From: Labilibaculum sp041595635
GTDB lineage: Bacteria; Bacteroidota; Bacteroidia; Bacteroidales; Marinifilaceae
Length of the DNA: 64,000 nucleotides
Assembly: GCF_041595635.1 (NCBI RefSeq)
Contig: NZ_JBFHJW010000007.1
Location: forward strand, 33,145 to 97,144
Direction of reading: 5' to 3'
The notes beneath the pieces were generated by a model. That model was not told the origin of the DNA. It did not search any database and saw only the letters and a program-made list of their open reading frames with translations. Numbering within the stretch: position 1 is the first letter of the stretch; each line of letters begins with the position of its first letter. The translations under genes were made by a program, and so were the position numbers. Shown here piece after piece: positions 43,140 through 51,496 of the stretch.

Positions 43140-44726
43140 TTACGGGTTGCTATTTGTATCTAGAGCAATTTGTTGCATGCTAGAGTTTATTCTTCGAATG
43201 GCTTCTTTTATATTATCTTCAGGTTTTATAAAATTCTGATGTCCCCAAAAGGAATCGTCGTAGCTAAGTTTTTCGCTAGAGAGAATAGTGTTTGGAGTTA
43301 TGGTTTCCCGATGCTTAAATCGTTTAACATTTACAGTATCTACATCGGTGGTGGCCATCTCGAAAGAGGTGGAGAAATTTTGCGAAAAGAAGTCTCTTTT
43401 ACTTTTTACTTTGAATTTTAACTTGCCTAGGGAATGATTTATGTAATATTTTTCTCCTATTTTTTTATAGTTTACAGTGTATTGAATTTGCGTAGGCCTG
43501 ACTTTTATTTTAGAATTCGATTTGCTAATAAACTGATTGCTTATTTCGCGCAAGCGGCTTGGTTGGTAAGCAAATTCAGCTCGAATAATAGCTAAGCTTC
43601 GGGTTTCAATTATCAATCGACCCTCGAGAAGTGGTCTTGATTGTTTCGACTTAGCTTTAAATTCGATAAGATAGACTGCTTTGTTATTGTAAGTACTGAT
43701 GTCCGTTAGTTGGTAGTGGTATAAATCCATGAGTTCTGGATTTAAGAATTCGGGTTGATTTTGCACAATGTCTAGGAGCAAACATCCCTGAATTCCGCCT
43801 TTTAAGCGGAACGAAATGGTATCTAAACGCGAAACATCATATATTTTACGACTCTTGAATATTTTCACCCGATCGTTTACGTTATGTTCGGAATAGGGAT
43901 TTTTATAGATCTCTAAAACTGATTCCAAATAAATCATGTACTTGTTGTTTTTTAGCACCGATTCGCGGTAAAATGAGGTGAGTTGAGCTGGTTTTTGAGG
44001 GTAATTACTAGCAATTTTATTGATAGCTGCTTTTAGAATGTGTTTGGGATTGTTGTTCCTAATGATTACTTCCTGTAGGGATATAAAATCCTCCTTCATT
44101 TTAATTTCCATCTGGTTTTTTACAATCTCAGAAACGGGAATTTCATAATTTTTAAATCCAACATAAGACACAACAAGTGTATCTTTTTGGTTTGCAGAGG
44201 AAAGAGAAAGTGAAAATTCTCCATCCTGATTGCTAATAGTTCCAATGTGTTTGCCCCGAAGGCCTATACTTGCGTAGGGTAGGGCTGTTTTAGCCGACTG
44301 ATTGGTGATTTTTCCACTAATGGTTCGGTACGAAATGTGTGGAATGATGCTATTGTTCTGCACCTTATTCGATTTGTAATCAGAAGGAACAATAATAATG
44401 TGCTTGTTTAGGAGTTGAAATGCAAGGCTACTATCCTGAATAATGTTTCGCAACAACTCTTCAAATTGGATATTATCTTCCTTCAGGCTAATTTTTTCCC
44501 GATCGGCAAATAAATTGGAGTTGTAAGTAAAATAGCAATGATTTTGTGCCGCTATAGAATCCAGAGCATCGGCGATAGTCAGCTCGTGAATATTAATTGA
44601 AATTTTTTTCTGTAAAAGATTTTCCTGTGCAAAAAGAGAAAAAGGAGTCAAGCAAATTAAAAGCTGGACAAGAGCAAAAGAAATGATTCTTTGCATCAGT
44701 TGTATATCTGCTTTTCTATTTTTCAT
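43140..44726 (-). CDS. Exported STN plus CarboxypepD_reg-like surface protein
   Basis: A 528-residue protein with a signal peptide ending at SLFAQ (about residue 34). An STN domain (about 40-115, ISINIHELTIADALDSIAAQ) is the signalling domain that in TonB receptors talks to FecR. A CarboxypepD_reg-like domain (about 136-212, ISGKITNQ ... LPYASIGLRGKHIGTISNQD) follows. The remaining 300 residues match no beta-barrel I recognise; they are beta-rich and end with SFWGHQNFIKPED and a helix. The 46552-47859 protein is a paralogue without the STN part. It is the third gene after the sigma factor and FecR. No TonB receptor is fused. Confidence 0.8.
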   Translation of the reverse strand: MKNRKADIQLMQRIISFALVQLLICLTPFSLFAQENLLQKKISINIHELTIADALDSIAAQNHCYFTYNSNLFADREKISLKEDNIQFEELLRNIIQDSSLAFQLLNKHIIIVPSDYKSNKVQNNSIIPHISYRTISGKITNQSAKTALPYASIGLRGKHIGTISNQDGEFSLSLSSANQKDTLVVSYVGFKNYEIPVSEIVKNQMEIKMKEDFISLQEVIIRNNNPKHILKAAINKIASNYPQKPAQLTSFYRESVLKNNKYMIYLESVLEIYKNPYSEHNVNDRVKIFKSRKIYDVSRLDTISFRLKGGIQGCLLLDIVQNQPEFLNPELMDLYHYQLTDISTYNNKAVYLIEFKAKSKQSRPLLEGRLIIETRSLAIIRAEFAYQPSRLREISNQFISKSNSKIKVRPTQIQYTVNYKKIGEKYYINHSLGKLKFKVKSKRDFFSQNFSTSFEMATTDVDTVNVKRFKHRETITPNTILSSEKLSYDDSFWGHQNFIKPEDNIKEAIRRINSSMQQIALDTNSNP

Positions 44727-44738
44727 TTTATTGCTTGT

Positions 44739-45755
44739 TTATTCTACTTTTTTTTCGATGATAATACGGTGGCCATTAATTTGGTATCTGAGTTTGTGAG
44801 GACGACAAAGGTTCTCTAAAACTTCTTCGATTGGTGTTTGGTTGAAGGAGGTGGTGATGGGTAAATTTTGAATGCTTGTGTCGCTAAATTCAATTTGTAC
44901 CTGATAGGTTCTGTCAATAACTTTGGCAACCTGCTCTAAACTCATGGCTTTAAAAACCATTAATTTAGTTTTCCAGGACAGATAGTTTTCATCATTTTGA
45001 GTTCTTTTTTCAAGTAAGTTTTCACGAAGAATTGCAAAATCGCCTTTTTCAAGAATCAGGCTCCTGTTGGGTTCTTTTGCATTGGAAAATTGAACTTTCC
45101 CTGTTTCTACCAAAACTTCAATCTGTTTATGTAAGGCATTAACATTGAATGAGGTACCAAGTACTTTGATTTCTGCATTTCCTACCGATATAATAAAAGG
45201 TTTTTCTGGATTTTTGGCAATTTCGAAATAGGCTTCGCCAATTAATTGCACACGTCTTTCTTTTCCTGAAAAGGATTTTTCATAAATTAATTTTGATTCT
45301 CCATGCAAACTTACAAGGGAAGCATCGGGCAATGTAATGGTGGTACTACTTTCGTTGATTTCTGAAGAAATACTTTGGTAAGGAACTAGCCGATCGGTGT
45401 AAATGCGATAAGATGCAAATCCCAAGCCAATGGTAATAAGTAACATTGCGGCGATTTGAAGTATTTTTTTAGCATTTTGTCGTGCGAAAAATGGAAATTT
45501 TGTGGCTTTTTCTGGCTGATTTTTCAATTTTGATTTTACTTCCAACCATGCTTTATCAACATCAAATTGTTGGTGAATTTTGTTGAGTTCATGAATGCAA
45601 TTTAAATCTTTGTTGACGGCAGTCACAATTTTGGCGTACTCAGCATTGATAGCAATCAATTTTTCAAAAGCCAATTTGTCTTCTGTATTCATTTCTCCAT
45701 TTAAGTAGTTCGAAATGAGATCCCAGTTTATATGATGTGATTCTTTTTCTTTCAT
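44739..45755 (-). CDS. FecR-family anti-sigma factor
   Basis: A 338-residue single-pass inner-membrane regulator. The N-terminal cytoplasmic part (about 1-90) binds the sigma factor. A transmembrane helix (about 94-112, ILQIAAMLLITIGLGFAS) leads to the periplasmic FecR domain with LPDASLVSLHGESKLIYEKS, GEAYFEIAKNPEKPFII and VLGTSFNVNA. The C-terminal DUF4974-type segment reads ITTSFNQTPIEEVLENLC. It lies 5 bases after the sigma gene and 12 before the STN gene, so signal passes STN to FecR to sigma. Confidence 0.92.
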   Translation of the reverse strand: MKEKESHHINWDLISNYLNGEMNTEDKLAFEKLIAINAEYAKIVTAVNKDLNCIHELNKIHQQFDVDKAWLEVKSKLKNQPEKATKFPFFARQNAKKILQIAAMLLITIGLGFASYRIYTDRLVPYQSISSEINESSTTITLPDASLVSLHGESKLIYEKSFSGKERRVQLIGEAYFEIAKNPEKPFIISVGNAEIKVLGTSFNVNALHKQIEVLVETGKVQFSNAKEPNRSLILEKGDFAILRENLLEKRTQNDENYLSWKTKLMVFKAMSLEQVAKVIDRTYQVQIEFSDTSIQNLPITTSFNQTPIEEVLENLCRPHKLRYQINGHRIIIEKKVE

Positions 45756-45760
45756 GATAT

Positions 45761-46339
45761 TTATAGCACTATAGTTCCAAGGTAATCTTTTAAACTTTTT
45801 CGAAAGGATTTTAATGCCTTTCCCATATTGGATTCAACGGTTTTTACCGAGATGGATAATTGATCAGCAATTTCTTTATATTTAAGCCCTTCAAATCGAT
45901 TCATTTTAAATATTTTACTGCAACGATCGGGTAAATTTGCGAGTGTTTTTTGTACGATGCTGTAAATTTCATTTTCTTCGAGGGTAGATGTAAGTTGTGA
46001 ATGATCGGTATTCCTTTGTTTCAGGTAATTTTCGTATTGAGTTTTTACTTTCTTTTTTCGCAACACCTGCAAACTGTTATAATATGTTGCTTTGTATAGA
46101 TATGCTTTTATTGAACTATGAATGCTGATATCTTTTCTGTTTTCCCATAAATGACAGAACAAATCCTGAACAATTTCTTCCGATTGATTCGTGTTTCTTA
46201 CGAATCGAAAAGCATAACGACAAAGCAAAGGGTAATATTTCCTGAACAAGTTTTCGAATTCTTGTAGATCTCCCTTTCGTATGTTTTTTAGTATGCTGTT
46301 TTTATCTTTCAACATTTGTTTGTTTTGTGCTTCCATCAA
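45761..46339 (-). CDS. ECF-type RNA polymerase sigma factor
   Basis: A 192-residue ECF sigma factor with region 2 (YYPLLCRYAFRFVRNTNQSE, then EEIVQDLFCHLWENRKDI) and region 4 (LPDRCSKIFKMNRFEGLKYK, then EIADQLSISVKTVE). It has the R-E-I/S-V-K-T-V-E recognition-helix layout of Bacteroidota FecI-like factors. It heads the sigma-fecR-STN operon. Alternative start at the second Met (MEAQNK) makes no difference to domains. Confidence 0.93.
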   Translation of the reverse strand: MMEAQNKQMLKDKNSILKNIRKGDLQEFENLFRKYYPLLCRYAFRFVRNTNQSEEIVQDLFCHLWENRKDISIHSSIKAYLYKATYYNSLQVLRKKKVKTQYENYLKQRNTDHSQLTSTLEENEIYSIVQKTLANLPDRCSKIFKMNRFEGLKYKEIADQLSISVKTVESNMGKALKSFRKSLKDYLGTIVL

Positions 46340-46482
46340 AAAAGGTTCTTAGCTCTTCTAAGATAGGATTTTTCAATCAGTAGGGAAAGATCAGTACAAC
46401 TTATTCCTTTTTAACTTCCTCTAACAATGAATTGTTTCAACTTTAATTTTTTTCTACAATTAATCATTTATTAAGAGGAAAG

Positions 46483-46524
46483 AGAACCATTCCCTGAGGG
46501 ATAGATTTGAAAGGGAACGGTTCT
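46483..46524 (-). terminator. Terminator between the CarboxypepD_reg gene and sigma gene
   Basis: AGAACCATTCCC pairs with GGGAACGGTTCT (one A-C mismatch) 28 bases after the stop at 46552. T runs are weak, so confidence is moderate. It separates the two transcription units. Confidence 0.55.
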
Positions 46525-46551
46525 TATTTGCAATGTAAATATGAATAATTA

Positions 46552-47859
46552 TTATCTTGCTTTTCTACTTAATTTTCGAATGGCCGATTCAATGGATTGA
46601 TCGGGTTCAATTGTGTTGTATTCTCCCCAGAAATTTACATCGGCAAATTTGTTTACTTCTTCTGACATTATCTGACTCGATTTAAACTTAACTGCTCCCT
46701 TAAAGCGAACTATATTTTCTTCATTTCGGTCGGTGATTGCAATTTCTGTCATGGCCAAATAGTTGGTGTTAAATAGTTTGCGTTTCCAGTTGCATTTGAA
46801 GTTAATTTCGCCTCGGGCATAGTTAAAATACCACTTTCCATCTTTTTCGATGTAGTTTACCAAATAATCGGCCGATGTAGGAGTTACTTTCACACCTGCT
46901 GGTTTGCGCTTGATAAACATTCTACTGGCCTCTGCCGCATCTTTTAGATTCAGGCTAAATTTGGCACTTGCCAAAGCTAAATTGGTCGATTCGATGTATA
47001 AAAGTCCATAGTAAAGAGGAAGATCAACGTTTTCTTTTTGCTTAAATTCAATTACATAATGAACTTTATTATTGATTTTAGTGATTGATTTAATGGCAAA
47101 ATCATAGATGGTAATTAAGTCTTCAGAGAATAGGTTGTAAGGATTTTTCATCACATCTAAAAGGAGCGATGTGTTTGGACCACCTTGTAATTTAAAAAGA
47201 AGCGTATCCATTTTCTTTACATCCTGACTTTTACGCCCCTTAAAAATCTGCACCTGGTCGTCGCGCATTTGCTTATAACTTGCTTTGTGAACATTCACAA
47301 TAGCTTCGGAAATGGCAACATACGAGCGGTTTTTCTTTATGGTTTCCCGATAAAATCCCTTCATCATATTGGGTTCTAAAGAGTAGTTTTGTTGGGTTTT
47401 TGCCAATACACTTTTTACTAAAAATAAGGCATCCTGTGGATAAATATTAATTTGGCTCAACGGAATGGAAACGGGTTCCAGTTGAAAAATATTTTTATTC
47501 TTTTTTAGTGAGCTGATGGGAATTTCAAGGTTTTTATATCCGATATATGAAATTTCGATGTTGCGAACGGGTAAATCTTTGGCAATTTTCAGAAGAAATT
47601 CGCCATCGCTATTCGAAACGGTAGCAACATTTATTCCTTGTACTGTTACTGTTGCAAACATCAGTGGTTCATTGGTTTTTGCATCTTTAATTTCTCCCTT
47701 GTACACCTTGTAATTTAAGGTGTCGATGGCTTGCTGAACCTTTTTGCTTTCATTTTTCTTAGAATATAAGTTTCCTTCCGAAGCCATTGTATTGCTAATG
47801 GAGAAAATTAAAAAAGCGGAAAGAAGCATTGCGAAATAAAATCTAATTTTTGTTTTCAT
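46552..47859 (-). CDS. Exported CarboxypepD_reg-like protein, paralogue of the STN protein
   Basis: A 435-residue protein with a signal peptide ending at NTMASE (about residue 28). The CarboxypepD_reg-like domain has YKGEIKDAKTNEPLMFATVT, then VQGINVATVSNSDGEFLL, and IEISYIGYKNLEIPIS. The following 300 residues align along their length with the 43140-44726 protein: both have GFYRE/SFYRE, KGRKSQDVKKMDTL vs KSRKIYDVSRLDTI, and an FWG-x2-N-x-I-x-P motif near the end. It lacks the STN domain. Upstream of the sigma operon on the same strand, so it may be a target of that system. Confidence 0.8.
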   Translation of the reverse strand: MKTKIRFYFAMLLSAFLIFSISNTMASEGNLYSKKNESKKVQQAIDTLNYKVYKGEIKDAKTNEPLMFATVTVQGINVATVSNSDGEFLLKIAKDLPVRNIEISYIGYKNLEIPISSLKKNKNIFQLEPVSIPLSQINIYPQDALFLVKSVLAKTQQNYSLEPNMMKGFYRETIKKNRSYVAISEAIVNVHKASYKQMRDDQVQIFKGRKSQDVKKMDTLLFKLQGGPNTSLLLDVMKNPYNLFSEDLITIYDFAIKSITKINNKVHYVIEFKQKENVDLPLYYGLLYIESTNLALASAKFSLNLKDAAEASRMFIKRKPAGVKVTPTSADYLVNYIEKDGKWYFNYARGEINFKCNWKRKLFNTNYLAMTEIAITDRNEENIVRFKGAVKFKSSQIMSEEVNKFADVNFWGEYNTIEPDQSIESAIRKLSRKAR

Positions 47860-48115
47860 GGCGATGTATTTTATTTGATACTACTTTTGTCTGTTGAAGA
47901 AAATCGATCGTGCCTTTTCTTGTTTCTACTAGTATGATGCTTTTCTTGCAAAATACCCTATCTTTTTTTTGTTATTTTTTACTTTCCGATCTCTTTTTTA
48001 GACGCTTTAGATATCTTATATTTAACTGGGAACAAATAAATACTTCTATTTCATTGTAGTAGTTGTATTTTATAGTCTGCCTAAGTGTTTCAATTTAAAA
48101 CAAATAGCCAATTTT

Positions 48116-48835
48116 ATGAAAGTAGATTATAGTAAAGAGGATTTAATTTTAAAAGTTTATCCTACGGTAGGAGGATGTTTCGAGGAAGGCTGGACGGTTC
48201 TAAAGAAACATTTTTTAGTGCTTTTGCTTGCAATTATTTTTATGGGCTTTGTGCAAATACCTATGGGTTTAAATAAAATAGATTGGAACAATATCGATTT
48301 TTTTGGGTTTCAGTTATTTTCTCTCAAAATTTTAGCTTTCTTCTACTATTTGTTGGTTGTAATACCTTTTAAATATGGTATAGATTGGCTATTTCTTAGA
48401 GCCTCTCGAAATACAGAGCCTCAGATGGAAGAAATTCTGAAAGGATTTAAAAGGTTAGTTCCCGTTGTTTTAAGTCAGATATTGGTGTTTTTTATTGTGG
48501 GTTTTGGATTTGTACTTCTGGTTCTTCCGGGTATTTATTTGATCTGTAAAATGATATTTGTTCCCTTTTTAGTTCTAGATAAAAAGGTAGATGCTATACA
48601 AGCTGTAAAGCTTAGTTTCTACATGAGTAAGGGGTATTTCTGGACTATTTTTGGAATGGCTATTCTTTCCTTTTTCATCTTTATATTAGGCCTTATTTGT
48701 CTAATAGTAGGTGTGGTCATTTCCATTGTTTGGATTCGTGCCGCATTTGCCGTTCTGTATAAAGCGGTAGATGAATTGCATTTTAAGGAGGCTTGCGAAT
48801 TGGCAGGTATCTCTTTTGAAAGTATTAAAAACTAA
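48116..48835 (+). CDS. Five- or six-TM membrane protein, DUF975/DUF4013-like
   Basis: A 239-residue protein that begins with a soluble stretch (about 1-30) and then has hydrophobic helices near 33-50, 62-85, 118-145, 170-195 and 200-220. A central motif GFGFVLLVLPGIYLICKMIF with FVPFLVLDK and the SFYMSKGYFW segment resemble bacterial membrane proteins grouped as DUF975 or glycerophosphoryl-diester type proteins. No function assigned. Confidence 0.6.
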   Translation: MKVDYSKEDLILKVYPTVGGCFEEGWTVLKKHFLVLLLAIIFMGFVQIPMGLNKIDWNNIDFFGFQLFSLKILAFFYYLLVVIPFKYGIDWLFLRASRNTEPQMEEILKGFKRLVPVVLSQILVFFIVGFGFVLLVLPGIYLICKMIFVPFLVLDKKVDAIQAVKLSFYMSKGYFWTIFGMAILSFFIFILGLICLIVGVVISIVWIRAAFAVLYKAVDELHFKEACELAGISFESIKN

Positions 48836-48851
48836 ATCTGAAGATCATAAG

Positions 48852-48879
48852 AAAGGGAGACCCTAATGGATCTCCCTTT
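48852..48879. terminator. Bidirectional terminator between membrane protein gene and nadA
   Basis: AAAGGGAGA/TCTCCCTTT stem (9 bp, 10-base loop) followed by T runs on the plus strand. It is usable by both convergent genes. Confidence 0.75.
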
Positions 48880-48899
48880 TTGTATGGTGATTTTTTCTT

Positions 48900-49835
48900 T
48901 TATTTGATTAAATGTTTTGATAAATCGAGCATGCGAACAATAGGTGCTTTTGCATTTTCCATTACATCATCTGGTAATATGATTTCAGGTTTTTCGTTTT
49001 TAAGGGCTAAATACAATTTCTCCATGGTATTTAGTTTCATGTATGCACAATCGTTGCACGAACAGCTTTCGTCTGCTGGCACAATCAAAAATTCTTTTTC
49101 TGGAGAATCTTTTTGCATTTGGTGAAGAATACCTGTTTCGGTGGCTACAATAATTTTTTCCGAACTGCTATTTTTGCAGTATTCAAGCATAGCAGTTGTT
49201 GAACCCACAAAATCGGCCAATAAAAGCACTGGATGTGCACATTCCGGATGAGCAATTAATTTGGCATCGGGGTTTTCAATTTTCAATTTCATGATTCGCT
49301 CCGAAGAAAGAATGTCATGAACTTCACAGGTTCCATCCCAAAGAACCATTTGTCGACCTGTAACTTCGTTGATGTAGCGTCCTAGGTTTTTATCGGGAGC
49401 AAAGATGATTTTCTGATCCTTAGGAAAAGATTCTACAATTTGTACAGCGTTACCCGAAGTACAGATTACATCCGATAAGGTTTTTATTTCAGCAGTACAA
49501 TTGATGTAAGAAATTACGATATGATCGGGGTGAAGAGCTTTAAATTTACGAAAATCATCCGCTGGGCATGATTCGGCAAGTGAACAACCAGCTTCTAAAT
49601 CAGGAAGAAGTACTTTTCGGGTCGGATTTAATATTTTAGCTGTTTCTGCCATAAAATGAACTCCTGCAAACAAAATGATGTCTGCATCAACTTCTGAAGC
49701 TCTTTGTGCAAGAGCCAAGCTATCTCCTTTAAAATCAGCTATTTCTTGGATGTCAGAAGTTTGATAGTAGTGGGCAAGAATGACTGCATTCTTTTCTTTT
49801 GCTAATTGAAGAACCTTATCTCTCATCACGTACAT
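48900..49835 (-). CDS. nadA: Quinolinate synthase
   Basis: A 311-residue NadA that condenses iminoaspartate with dihydroxyacetone phosphate to quinolinate in de novo NAD synthesis. The three-fold repeated Rossmann-like domain carries NAVILAHYYQ near the start and the 4Fe-4S ligands: Cys in DLEAGCSLAESCP, in HPECAHP and in SCNDCAYM. TETGILHQM and the GSTTAMLEYC segment are also family-typical. nadB and nadC are not here. Confidence 0.93.
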   Translation of the reverse strand: MYVMRDKVLQLAKEKNAVILAHYYQTSDIQEIADFKGDSLALAQRASEVDADIILFAGVHFMAETAKILNPTRKVLLPDLEAGCSLAESCPADDFRKFKALHPDHIVISYINCTAEIKTLSDVICTSGNAVQIVESFPKDQKIIFAPDKNLGRYINEVTGRQMVLWDGTCEVHDILSSERIMKLKIENPDAKLIAHPECAHPVLLLADFVGSTTAMLEYCKNSSSEKIIVATETGILHQMQKDSPEKEFLIVPADESCSCNDCAYMKLNTMEKLYLALKNEKPEIILPDDVMENAKAPIVRMLDLSKHLIK

Positions 49836-50023
49836 GTTTTTTGTATTCTCTTGTTTGGTTAAATATACCGGTGCAAATATCTTTAAATTATCGCTAAAAT
49901 CAAACCAATAGTCTACGTTTAGCTGTTTTGCTTACTTATTTAGAGTCTAATGATGGACTTGTGAAAACTAGATTCCTATAAATAAATTCTGTCTAGAAGA
50001 TTTTATAAAAAAAAAGGAATGAA

Positions 50024-50055
50024 AAATGCCGTTTCGATAATTCAAAACGGCATTT
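50024..50055 (-). terminator. Terminator of deoB
   Basis: An 11-bp perfect stem AAATGCCGTTT/AAACGGCATTT is followed on the minus strand by TTTTTC. Confidence 0.8.
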
Positions 50056-50082
50056 ATTAGTCCTTATACTTAGCTTCTACGA

Positions 50083-51264
50083 TTAGTTGTACAAGTCTTT
50101 AGCGAAGCTTCCTTCTGTCTTATTACCTAATAATAATTCTTCTATTGTCGAGGCAATATCAGTAAAAGAAGTTCGGATGCCAATGTTAACGTTTTGCTTG
50201 ATATTTTTGCCATATACCATTAAGGGAATGTACTCGCGAGTGTGATCAGTTCCTTTGTAAGTTGGATCGCATCCGTGATCGGCAGTCAAGATCAAAATTT
50301 CATCCTCCTTTAGGTTTTCCTGAATTTGAGGCAAATAGTGATCGAATTCTTCCAAAGCGGCTTTGTATCCTTCTGGATTTCGTCTATGACCATATTGCAT
50401 ATCGAAATCCACCAAGTTGGTAAAAATCAAGCCTTTTGTATCTTCTTTTAGAGCTGCGATGGTTTTGTGAATTCCATCCAGGTTATCGGCATTGGTTCCG
50501 CGGGAATTGGTAATGCCCTGTCCAGCAAAAATATCCTTAGTTTTACCAATGCCAATAACATCCAGGCCACTGGTACTTAGGCGATCGAGAACAGTAGGAG
50601 CTGGTGGTGTAACCGAGTAGTCGTGACGACGACTGGTTCGTGTAAATTTTCCTTTTCCACTTCCCAAATAGGGACGTGCAATAACTCGAGCTACTGGCTC
50701 AAGTTCAGTACATATTTCTAAGGCTATTTTGCAAGCTCGGTATAGTTCTTCAATGGGAATAATTTCTTCGTGAGCAGCTATCTGAAAGACAGGATCGGCA
50801 GAAGTGTAAACGATCCAGTTGCCTGTTTTCATTTGATCTTCTCCATATTCATCTAAAATAACCGTACCCGAAGAGGGTTTGTTCGCCATTACCTTTCGTC
50901 CGGTTCTTTCCTCAAACAAACGAATGGTTTCTTCCGAGAATCCGTTTGCATAGGTTGGAAAAGCTCGCTCTAATTTAACTCCAGCAATTTCCCAATGTCC
51001 TGTAGTGGTATCTTTTCCTTTGGAAGCTTCGGCAGCTTTTCCATAAGCTCCATAAGTATTGTTGCAAGGTTCGACACCTTTTATATCGGTTAGGTTGCCT
51101 AAACCTAATTTTTGCATGTTTGGTAAATTTATTCCATTGCAATGTTTTGCAATGTTTCCAAATGTATTGGAGCCTACATCTCCAAATTCTTCAGCATCGG
51201 GTAAATAACCAACGCCTGCGCTATCCAAAACTACAATTGTAGCCCGTTCAATTTTAGGAATCAT
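50083..51264 (-). CDS. deoB: Phosphopentomutase
   Basis: A 393-residue enzyme of the alkaline phosphatase superfamily that interconverts ribose/deoxyribose 1- and 5-phosphates in nucleoside salvage. Metal ligands are in VVLDSAGVGYLPDAEEFGD near the start, GKDTTTGHWEIAG (active-site Thr region), DFDMQYGHRRNPEGY and LTADHGCDPT with TDHTREY near the C-terminus. It is a single gene. Confidence 0.95.
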   Translation of the reverse strand: MIPKIERATIVVLDSAGVGYLPDAEEFGDVGSNTFGNIAKHCNGINLPNMQKLGLGNLTDIKGVEPCNNTYGAYGKAAEASKGKDTTTGHWEIAGVKLERAFPTYANGFSEETIRLFEERTGRKVMANKPSSGTVILDEYGEDQMKTGNWIVYTSADPVFQIAAHEEIIPIEELYRACKIALEICTELEPVARVIARPYLGSGKGKFTRTSRRHDYSVTPPAPTVLDRLSTSGLDVIGIGKTKDIFAGQGITNSRGTNADNLDGIHKTIAALKEDTKGLIFTNLVDFDMQYGHRRNPEGYKAALEEFDHYLPQIQENLKEDEILILTADHGCDPTYKGTDHTREYIPLMVYGKNIKQNVNIGIRTSFTDIASTIEELLLGNKTEGSFAKDLYN

Positions 51265-51445
51265 AAATGTGTGTTTAAAAGTGTATAAAAATATACAGAT
51301 GAAGGGTTGTTTAGGTAGTGATGCAAATGTAAATAAAAAAGTCTAGAAAAATGAAATCAAGGAAGACTCAAAATATCGACTTTGCATTTTTTCGTGCGAA
51401 AATTGCTCTTGCTCGTAAATTATTTTTGCTGTGTGGATGAAAAAA

Positions 51446-51473
51446 ATCCCCGAACATTTGTTTGTTCGGGGAT
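51446..51473 (-). terminator. Terminator of the ABC-F gene
   Basis: An 11-bp perfect stem ATCCCCGAACA/TGTTCGGGGAT with a 6-base loop, followed on the minus strand by TTTTTT. Confidence 0.85.
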
Positions 51474-51496
51474 GAGATATTCGTTTTACAAGTAGT

